Shown in pieces: positions 50,074-60,400 of a stretch of DNA of 64,000 nucleotides. Each line of letters begins with the position of its first letter. The first letter of the stretch is position 1. The notes under the pieces were generated by a model. The model ran no database searches. It was not told the origin of the DNA and saw nothing but the letters and a program-made list of their open reading frames with translations. A program made the translations under genes and the position numbers. Source of the stretch: Pocillopora verrucosa (lineage: Eukaryota > Cnidaria > Anthozoa > Scleractinia > Pocilloporidae); contig NC_089321.1 in NCBI RefSeq assembly GCF_036669915.1, positions 14,550,292 through 14,614,291 on the forward strand, given 5' to 3'.

Positions 50074-50270
50074 TAACTCTTTAGCTTCTAAGAGTGACTG
50101 GCTTCTTGTTTCTAAAGGGTAAAGGTTAGAGTTGGGGTTGAATCAAATGTAAAGTTCATGAGAACAACGGAAATTGTCAGCAATTCAAGAAGCTCCTGAT
50201 TGTCAAATAAAGTCTCCTTATCACAGTGTGGAGAATATGAATACTGATGCTAGAGGATGAAGGATTAAAG
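50074..50270 (-). mobile_element. Family B MITE, inverted
   Basis: On the minus strand: CATCCTCTAGCATCAGTATT, TATTCTCCACACTG, TAAGGAGACTTTATTTGACA, GAGTTA near the end. Diverged. Confidence 0.5.
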
Positions 50271-53200
50271 AGTATCGGAAATGGCATTAGAAATAGAAGT
50301 TTCTAGGGGCCGGTTTCTTGAGGCAGAATATTTCTCTAATATAATTAGATAAATAATTAGGAAAAAAAAAAAAACAAGCCAACGTTGAAATCTTCAATCG
50401 TTCAGTTAAACATCGGCGAATTAAGTAACAACTGAACGTTTCCTTAACGAAAACAGAATTATTTTAAAGCTGTGAGGTATGATATGCAAGTACGGTTTCG
50501 TAAGAAACTGACTCTTTCGCGGCGGAATGTATGTCTTGACGATGGATAGGGTTTCCTTGGTAACTGAGCTGAAGTTTGCAGCCTAGCACAAAGTAGGCTA
50601 CCGCCTGAAGGTTTTAATTCATTTACTAATTGCATGTCAACAGATCCCCCCTAAAGCAACAGTCAGCTTGTCCAGTGTGACTCGAGCTAAAAACCATACC
50701 AACATTGTAATGGGTAATGAAAAAACCTTGAATAGGTTAACTTTTTTATCAATAGCATTTTTTTGCAAGAGAAACTGGATATCCTTGAGATAGGATTAAT
50801 ATAGTCAGTTTCGTCAGATCATTGTAACTACGTGTCAGTAATTTGTTTACAGTGTCATTTTCAAGCTGAAAGTTCCATTTTGTTTTTTATAATTAATTTT
50901 TGTCACTGCCCTTAGATCTTTTAGAATATTATCAATCAGGAAGTGCCAGCAAAAATAGAAGTGATAATTGAACCCAGATTATATCACTGACACAGAAGAA
51001 TAGGTGATTTTTCAATTCTGTATGTTCAGTCTTTTTTCGAAGAAACCCAATCAAATTTTGAAATTTAACTTGTTTGTTTAAACAAAAAATTGGAGGCATC
51101 CTGTTGAGTGGAGAATGTTTTCTGATAAGTAAGAACGAAATGAGTTTTGGGGTTGAGGTCGTTCCAGGGACATTTGTATGTGAGAGATTTTCACCCACAA
51201 TAATTTACACATCGCGACGATTAGAAAGACGCATCGTTCTTTTTCAACACATGACGCCGAGTTTTACGCGAGGATTCTGCTTAGCTATTCCAAATCCTTC
51301 TGATATCATGAAGGTACTTCAAAAATCACCTTAAACTATACTCAATTTCTACAATTTAGCGGCAGAATTTCGTGGATGAAAAAATGTGCACCAGGTTTTT
51401 AAGGATCGTTGGAAATGTCTAATTCGAATTTCATAAGAAGTCGAAATTATTATATTGATAATAATTAATTTCCCAATAGATCCAGCACGAAATTTGTACA
51501 TTAGTATACTTTTGCCTAAACGGTAAGATTTTTTAAAACAAGCACTGCGTTTTGAACATAATCCTGCTTTGTTTTGAACAGTACTCTCAGCATGTATAAA
51601 GAACTATCCTATCTCTCCTTAATTTCATACCTTTCCTTGCTGCGATGATCAAAATATGATTGATTCCTTATCGCTAGACCAGGCCGTCGTTATGGCGGTT
51701 TTATATTAAATTAACGCTTCTCCCGAGTTCGCAGTAAAGAGACAGTTGTGTAATGGTGTAGCAAAAATACTTCCTTTGCGCCGATCAAAATAAGATCAAG
51801 GTTATCTTACGCCACCAATTAAAATGAGAGCAATAATTATATGCATGTTGCGTCAAATTTAACCTAATTTTGGAGACAAACAGGGGCATTTTTTAGGAAG
51901 GCAAAGTAGCAACAATGGAAACAAGTTTGCAATCATGCGCTACGGAAACTATTTTCTTTGACTCACTTTCTCAACCGACATCATTTATGTACCATATTTT
52001 TTCATGGTTCTTTAAGAACTCAAGATTAATCTTTCGCCACGCAATTTTAAACTTATATCTGAAACGTCCACTAGGAAAAACGCTCAAACCTTAACATTTA
52101 CCTAGTTCGCATTCATTACTTGTAGATTCAAATTTTTACTCTCTAATTTAATTTCTTTTTTTTTTTATTTGTTTACTTTTTTTATACCAGCCATGTTTGA
52201 GACCGCGAATGATCATTAATTTTTTTGGACCCAGAACCTCACAAAGGAAAATCTTTGATCAGCGAGTTCCATGACCTTTTTTCATGCGTGGAAAATTTGT
52301 CCCTTTTTCGTCATTGTTATTAGCAGTAAAATTGCGGGAAGTATCTGTCACTAATGAATCTCCTTAAGGTTGATTTTTTTATGCCTTTTCACTTTTCGGT
52401 AAGGTGTTTCTGCGGCTAAATAAACTTTCGCGAAAGTATGTTGTGATAGAGGTGAATTTGTTTGCCAGGGTGTTCTTTTGAAGGGGAACACCAAACTTAT
52501 GCGAAGTTGTTCACTATCTCAAGTGCAGTAATTCAATACAATATTTTTCCTGATAACACACTTTTTCTTCACCGGCTTCCGTTATGTTAAGCAAGAAATT
52601 TGTACTTCAAAAAGCAGTTAAAAGCCTTGCTTAAAGTCACCTTTGTGGGGGGGAACATTATGGAAATAACAAAAGCAATCGGGACACTTTTCCGGTGAGA
52701 AAAATGATAGTGGTATGGCTTGATGAAGGGGATATATCATAGGAAGCTTCGGAAAAGCTTTCTAGATCTATTTTTAAAATGACATAAGGGAATCAGGGTT
52801 GCAATTCTATCTCACACTGTCAAAACTTTTCCCCCCAGAGATATCACCCTGGGAATCCGTGAAAGGTTTCATATGAACCGACTGCTACCACAAGTTTGCG
52901 GGATAGTAGCTTCGCTTCCGCAAAATGCAACAAAATCATCGATCGGAAACATAAAAAGACCTTTTTAAGGGGGACATCTAGAAATCGCTGAGTTTGTTCC
53001 ATGCCATACAGTACGCGTTTGCTCTGTTACTTTGCGAAGCGCACGACGTCTGTTTCTTTTTTCTTTTCAATAGACACTTAAGAAAGCTTGATTTGGAGAC
53101 ACTTAGTCCAGAGCGAGCCCCTTGTGTCTCATATGTTTCATGCTCCGATGGCTGGTAAACGACTCTGTTACTCTAACTTATAATGAAATTTACAACGCTC

Positions 53201-53903
53201 TGGGACACGTGAAGATTCCTTCAATGCGTATTAAAATTAAATGACCCTATCGGCAATCAGAAAGTTGTAAAGGTTTAAGGGTGCGATGTCATGAAATTTC
53301 GGCTGACGATGATTTTGTTCGACTGGAGCCCACTTGTTGTTGTGCAAATGTTGCAAATGCCTGAAAACAACCCACAAAGATTGGATAACGTATCCCTCAA
53401 TGAAAAAAAAATTGAGAAAAGACTTTTTCAAAGTTGTTGACTGACAAACTAATGGGCTGAGTGAATGAGTGTCTTAATGGCTGACTGATTGATCAATGTT
53501 TTGATTGATTATTGATTCAAATGCGTTTATCGCTCGTTGATGACCAGCTAATTAGCGTTAATCGATAATCTTTTTCATCAAACAACAGCTTTTTACAATT
53601 TCTTAGCTCTGATCTCTCAGATTTTAGCTCATACTCCTGTTAAACTCTCGATTCGTTATCGATTTGTGTGAACAAAACAAGCCCTCTAAACGTCTTGGCA
53701 CTATTCCATGACCCAGATTCTCAAGCGCAAGACCTGAAAGCGATCCCAGCCTAGACCCAGACAAGAACATTTGCGGTGGTCTGAGAGCTTCTGTTTTTTA
53801 AAAAAACCAGAACGAACGCCTATGATTTATTTTCCATGTAACACATCACCAAAAGTGCTGTGGAACACACGAAAGAGTTTTTAAAAGTGCTCTCTGATTT
53901 AAG

Positions 53904-56056
53904 ATGACCATGTTAGCAAAGATAACACTATATACAGTGATTTTGGTTCACCTAGTTTTAATCTGTCGTGGTGGGGATCAGTCCGACTTCGAGCACGTAG
54001 GTAGGTGATCTATATCACGTAAATTTTTACGAAGCTAGAATTACCTCTGCGTCTTCATATTAAGTTCAGACGTCGAATATTGCAGACTGATGAACTTCAT
54101 TACGACAAACCGTTGAAAAATTGCCAGCACATGACTGAATGCTGCGTTGAACATGTAAGAGACCTTTCTCACCATGGCGGTGATGGCGAAAAAATAAGCG
54201 TAAATATGGGCTTGCACGTGTACCAGATAACATGGCACATTCAAGAGAACACAATTCACACAAGAGGATATATTTAATCGCTGTCTTCTTCATACAAACC
54301 ATATGAAATCACTACCTTCTGTGCATTTAACGGGAAGGTAAGTCCAAAGGGCAAATTTTCAATCGGAACTGTTTTGACGCCGCCAGACGCAGTGAATCAT
54401 CCGCCAAGTTCGTCGAGACAATTATGAGTTCGTTATTTTAAAACATTTGCTCGAAACAGAGGCAAAAATTTATTTGCAAAACTTATTTTTTAATAAATAA
54501 AGATGATAAGTATCCGTGCGCAGAACGCTTCTAGGAAAACACTTAACCCCATAAATTCTTGAAATGACTGACGAAGAGGGGAAAATTTTTGGCTTGTTCT
54601 TTGAATTAAGAAGCGTGCTCTGCGCTATGTCACGAGCACACTCAACACTGATGATTTTAAAAGCAAATATCCTGTTTTCTGAACGATGCCCAGAATGTAA
54701 TTTCTCGTCTCTATATCAATACATTTTCAAAAAAAAAAAAGTTGATTAGACGAACATGTAAACATGAAAATGTTTTCCTGATATAAAACTGAATTCTCTC
54801 TGAATTTTCCTGTAACCTTTATTTATCTCCCATCCTCCCCATTTGAATGTTGCCTGGTTTTACGAAATGATCACAAATTTCTGGTAACATTGTTCAAGGG
54901 GAAAGGGAGGACTTGCAAGCGACCTATTATAATATTTATATTATAATAGGTTGTGAATAGGTTGTATAATATATCATGAGATAATATTTATTATGTCGAA
55001 TGAATGTTTTTCGCCCACCCAGGAGGGGAGGTGTGCCAACTACTTTTGTTACTCATTGGCTCACGGCAGCCTCCTGCGCAGCTATTCTCAGAATTGTCAC
55101 GCAACGCTTCTCCTCAGCTAACGTTGACTAAGGAGCGTTGCGTGACGAATTTGAGAACGGCTGCGAAGGAGACTAGGGTCAAGGGTACTTCTAATTAAGA
55201 AAGACCTAAACCTATTTCTTCCTTGAAAACAATTTTCAATAACCATTATTTTTATTTAGCTTGAAGTATATTTTATCTTTGATAATATGGTATAAGAATA
55301 AAGGATTGATGTGCAACATCATTACATTGACTGTTCCCGTTTTTATTTTTTTCCTTCAATATTTCTCACAAAAATAAACTTTTCACAGAATTAGAGAACA
55401 ATTGTATTTATCACCTGGGGTCAATGAGGTGATCAAGTTAAATTTTAATTATTCGGATGTTAACGAAGTTACGTTGACTTGTCACAATTTATTTATTTTC
55501 ATTTCATTAGTCACCGAGGAATACTGGAACGAAGTTGAAGAACAAGACAATCAAGGCAACGAAGGTAAACCAAAGGTAGAATAAATCAAGAAATATTATC
55601 GCCTTGAGGTTTTGAATTGTAACATTTTAGGTCTCAAGGGAATTCCTAGCTTAATCTTTTGCAAATTATGCGAACATATGCATGTGAAAAAGGGGAAATT
55701 TGAAAGAAATTGTTCTCTAGAGTATTATCACGTGAAATAAAAGCGGTAAAAAAAGTGATGTATGGATTTCCGGAATAGACGAGTCTCAAAAATGTTCCAG
55801 TATATCTAAAATCAAAGGGTACGTTTTGTCTAATAGTGTTACTAAGGTAAAGAATTTTGACTAAAGCTGGCAGCTGCTTAACGAATTATTTTTCTCGAGT
55901 CTTCTCCGCTGATTACTTGATGTACTGCAATTTTGTTAAAATATGTTTTTGTTGGCAGAAACAATCTGTTGGTTCAACGATAGAATCCTAAGAGTTGGTG
56001 AAAAACTGAGCAACAATTGTGTTTGCAGGAAGTCTGGTTATATTGTGTGCCCGTAG
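53904..56056 (+). CDS. Predicted small secreted Cys-containing protein, unrecognised
   Basis: Three exons, 53904-54000, 55511-55564 and 55959-56056, GT-AG, phase 1 at both junctions, 82 residues. Exon 1 gives a clear signal peptide: MTMLAKITLYTVILVHLVLI, then CRGG. Exon 2 is acidic (TEEYWNEVEEQDNQGNE). Exon 3 reads TICWFNDRILRVGEKL, then SNNCVCRKSGYIVCP and stop, with the pattern C-x16-C-x-C-x7-C. The GEKL...C-x-C...G...C arrangement recalls the first half of a von Willebrand factor C module, but it is too short for a full one. I do not recognise the family. The codon frame holds across all three junctions and every exon is bounded by good splice signals; expression is unproven. It lies between two extracellular-matrix genes. 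Confidence 0.55.
54923..54950. repeat. Perfect 12-bp AT-rich hairpin
   Basis: CCTATTATAATA, loop TTTA, TATTATAATAGG, in intron 1 of the small secreted gene. Partial repeats of GGTTGT(G)AATAGG follow. Confidence 0.75.
55066..55175. repeat. Palindromic element with GTCACGCAACGC arms
   Basis: GGCAGCCTCCTGCGCAGC, TTCTCAGAATTGTCACGCAA and its near reverse complement ending GAGAACGGCTGCGAAGGAG. A fold-back MITE in intron 1 of the small secreted gene. Confidence 0.75.
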
Positions 56057-57409
56057 CGTTTAAAGGTACATACGAAAAACTTTACACAATTGAAATGTGA
56101 CCTGACCAGTTATATGTGCTCTTGCTTGGTGTAGAAGACACAGTTGACGTTGAACAATAGAGAAAAAAAAGGAAAAAGAGCGAGGAAAACAATGAAACCA
56201 CTAGCCTAGGTTAATGAAGCGTTGATGTCTCGACACTAGGAGGGAGTGACAGAAAATTTAGCTTCCTTTTAGCGGGAGATGGGAAAGCCTACCTGAAATT
56301 GTAATTATATCTAATGAACGTTGTCTAAAAAGCCATTCTATTCTATGGACGTGTAGCATGTGTCTTAACTGCACAAATATCGGAAGGGTAATCAGATTAT
56401 TTTTGATAACATTTTGGAATACACACGACGAATCTTGGTTTAAGAAAGGATCAATTATTTTCGCCAAAGCCGTGCTTTACGCAATTTAAGATCCATTATA
56501 CTTTTATGTTACACTTCACTGAAGTGAACTTAACAGGCTTATCTAACAACGTACTTTGATTTTATATTCATGCATTGTTTTTCATCTTAATTCCACAGCA
56601 ACGGCTGGCGTTCAGTCAGGATAAACCTTCGAAAAATGAAACGAGGAAGAAATAAACTCTATTGTAGTTAGCTTTAAAGACGCGAATTACTTAAAACATG
56701 AAAGACGATGGTGCGACTAGAAATTCAGCCTGACTTGACGAGTTTTCTTTCAAACTGACATTTGAAGGCTACCTAATTTCATTTTTGGAAGTAATAAACA
56801 CTATTAAAAAAAAAACAACAACAACAACAACACTGTCGCTTGGCAGGAGCTTAGACGAATCACAAGATTCTTTCTGCATGCCGTGATTTTTTTCGTAAAT
56901 CTAAACTTTTTTTATACTGTGGCGAATAAAGGAATCGTATATTATATTCCGGAGTCGTATGTTGTATATTTATTTTGATAATTTAAAACCACTGTTTATC
57001 TGATTTATCGATTTAATTGTTAATTTTGCCTTCGGTCGTTTCATCTTTGGTCTCAGATTTACATTTTCTAATATCAAAACTTTAAAATATTTCCTTAGTT
57101 ATGAGAGATACCGCTGAATAGGTTTTACCGAGTTGTCACCCACTGGATATTATACATTTAGCTAAAGTTAGTTGGCGAGTTTCGATCCGCTGAATTTCTC
57201 AGTCTGCTTGATATTCTACTAGTTTTTGTAAATCATTTTGTGTCGTAGCGACTTCTCATCAAAATTTACAAATCTTTTGGCTCAAGCGATCTTTTTTTTA
57301 TTTTATTTACTACAAAAAATCTTGAAGACAATTTTTGTTTAGTTTTTTTTTGTCACTTCAGGCCACCAATAGGGTAGTGCAGGAGGCTTTGGTCCTCTGA
57401 CGTCATTGA
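56057..57409. other. Intergenic between convergent small secreted and ZP genes
   Basis: Both neighbours end here, so it holds two 3' UTRs. A short CAA run is at 56815-56835. No gene is seen. Confidence 0.45.
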
Positions 57410-60400
57410 CTATGGAGCATACACACGAGCGACTCTTTTTCTTTTGTGATCTAACCAAATCATTCCCACAATGCAAATCACAGCCAGTACAAGTAAAGGA
57501 AGGACTGCTGGTATGGTGGCATCTGAAATAAACCAAAGGATTTTCAATAAAAGGAATTTTCTTACGCATTGTTAAATCTGGGTGAATAAGTTTACCGAGT
57601 AAAAACCATGCACCTTCAAAATTGTTAGCAAAAAGGAAAATAAATGATGTCAAAATTAGTAAAGGCAATCATAAAAGTAAAGATGAAGATGATAATTATG
57701 ATTAGGATCAGTATTATTATCATTATATTTATTATCTAATCATTTTTATTTGAGTTTTCACCGAGGTCCTGATTTCAAAAAGGTTGAAAAAGAAGGCTAG
57801 AGAGAAGTCGAAGTTTAGATGATGAAGATTAACAGAAAACAATGTTAAGACCATTAAAACGTGGATTAAACAAAAGTTTCCAACGGGAAAACTGACTTTT
57901 AGAATTATTTCTGAAGTCAAGATGCTATCTGAGCTCCTCAACCTTCAACACACTAACATCAGCATTCATGTTCTCTATATGCTTTCTTCACAGTACCTAT
58001 GACACTGGCAAGAAGAACTTATCGACAGTCAGGAGATTCTTTTGCAAAATGGTGATCTTTCTCTCTAATCCCATGACCTCTACATTTGATTCAAGGAATA
58101 TACTGGAAGGATAAATCAAAAGCCAGGCATTTTTGGGGCTAAAGGTTTTAGATTGGTTTTTATCTTGTTGCAGTCCTCACTGTCAACTTAAGTTCCAAAA
58201 TCACTTCGCATATTTATATTTGGCGTTTATTAAAAAGCTGAAGAAAACAGTCCGTTGCTATTTTACCTTTTACAATCTTTTGATTGGCTTTCGTTTCTTC
58301 TAAGTCATCATCAGTTGTAAGAGGGCCCTGTACCAAAGAGTACAACTTATCCTCATTGTTAGCGTCTCGCTTTTCCCTCGATCCTTTCAAACATCCTTGA
58401 GAACATCTGGAATTCAGGTCATCTGAATCACAAATCCTCATTTGGCAATGAAGAAACACAAATGGATGATCAGCAATGAACTTGAATCCTTCGATGGAGA
58501 ATCTGGATTCTTCAGTTTTAGGAGTTGGAACGAATTTGGTCGTTTTATCGACACAGCATCTACAAAACACCACATGGAAACATTTCAATGAGAAATATTA
58601 ATCCGTCTCTGATTTGCAAAGGCCTGATATCCAACAAAAATTTTTACTTTTTCTCTTTGGAGATTCTGAGAAGTCGTTGTATACTAAACTTTGTTCAAGG
58701 TGTAATTTCAGATCTCATAAAAATCTGTCTGTTTGAAAGGGTGGATTAAATTATTGGAAAAAATAGTTTCGTGTGTGCAGCTTCTTTAATAAGTTAAGTT
58801 GTGACTCATCTTACTAGCTGCGAGTATCGTACAAACTCAAACCAGCCTGAATCTATACGACTAGTCACAGCGGCCAAGATTTCCACAGATATATTGTCAT
58901 GAAGCAAATTGTCTCCAACTTTTTTTCAGTGGCATTAGCTCGTCGCATTGTTTATCCCTTTTAATGACACATGGAACGATAGTATACATCTCACCCGTTC
59001 TTGACGAGATAATATTTAGCCGCAAGGTCAGTATTTTTGGAGGAAGTAGCGAAACAATTTTCCACTAAAACCGACAAATTTTTGTCCTCGGATTTTACGG
59101 ACGCTCGAAAACACAGATCCTGTTTTTGTTTGATTTGCACTGGATAGTCCTCTTCTCTGTATGGTAGGGTGAACCTGGTTAAAAAAAAAAAGAAGAATGT
59201 TTAGAGCAACAGAAAATGCGAAAGCAAGCAAATATTTTTTCTTCATTGTTCTTCGATGGAACATCAGCACTTACTACTTTTTGCGCCCTCTTAAGGAAAT
59301 TTCAACTGACGCTGAAATGTGGAACAATGGAAGTTTGTTGCTCCAGGTTTTAGTGAATTATTTCGAACCCGAGTATGATAGAGTAGAGAGCTCAAAATGC
59401 TTCAAGACAAACTCCCTATTTGGTCTCCCACGATGCATTGTTACCTAAGTACACAGTTCATGCAAGCTTACTTTTTATCTGCAAACATGTCTAGATTTAG
59501 TGAAAAGTTTCCTTTCCCATCTTCGTCGACAACCAGTTTCCTGATGTCAGGTTTGTATCCAACAGATATTGCATCACCGCTGGATTTGAAATAGCAACTG
59601 AAAGGAATCTCAATCTCGCGAACTCTGGTTACCATAGCGTCACCTTCCACTGGTATTTCCAAAACTGTGTTACTATAGACAACGGCGCCCTTTCTGAACG
59701 TGGCAGTCGTGCCACAATCGGTGAAAGCTGTCGTAAGGGTGTAATGGGTATTTGTTTCCGTAGCAACGCAGTTAAGATCTCGTAGAGTGACATGCTCACG
59801 GCTTAACCCAAGAAGGAGGGTTTTGGGTAGTGTGATTGACATGTGGTTTTTAAAACACTTGACGTCAACATCATCGGCTATGGAAAAAAAAAAAGGAGAC
59901 AGAGCATTCTTTGCAGCCCTTTTTAGGCGAGCTGAGAGCTTTCGGCAATCTCAAAACTTTTATGGCACGGCTAAAAAATTAGCTTTTACCCTGTGACCTA
60001 TGGTATTTTAACATAGATTTTTACATGCAAATATATATTTATTTTTTTATCCAGTATAAATTTCTTAACTATTTAGGGAAGATGTGATTTTTTTTATCCA
60101 TTTCATTGTAATATTAAAGTATATTCTACGCATCGTAATGTAAAGTGCATTACATCATGATCATATACCCATGTATTTTGCGTTATATAAATAATAAAGT
60201 TGTATGTTCTATATTATTAAAATGAATCTCAATTTTTCCCTAAAATTAATTCATAATGAACAACCTGCGGAGGTGATACCAATTTTCTTACCTACACAAG
60301 TTCGACGATCGGGTGCTAAATTCAGTTCAGGATCTGGGCAAGAGCATGTAAAGCTACCATCAGTGTTAGTGCACCTGTGAGAGCATCCGCCATTTTGTTT

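Larger units (their letters stand above)
49625..53903. other. Intergenic between divergent TSP1-VWA and small secreted gene
   Basis: Presumed promoters lie at both ends. It holds a fold-back at 49773, an inverted MITE B at 50074 and degenerate TGACTGA-type repeats near 53430-53530. Open frames at 50932-51334 are not recognised. Confidence 0.45.
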
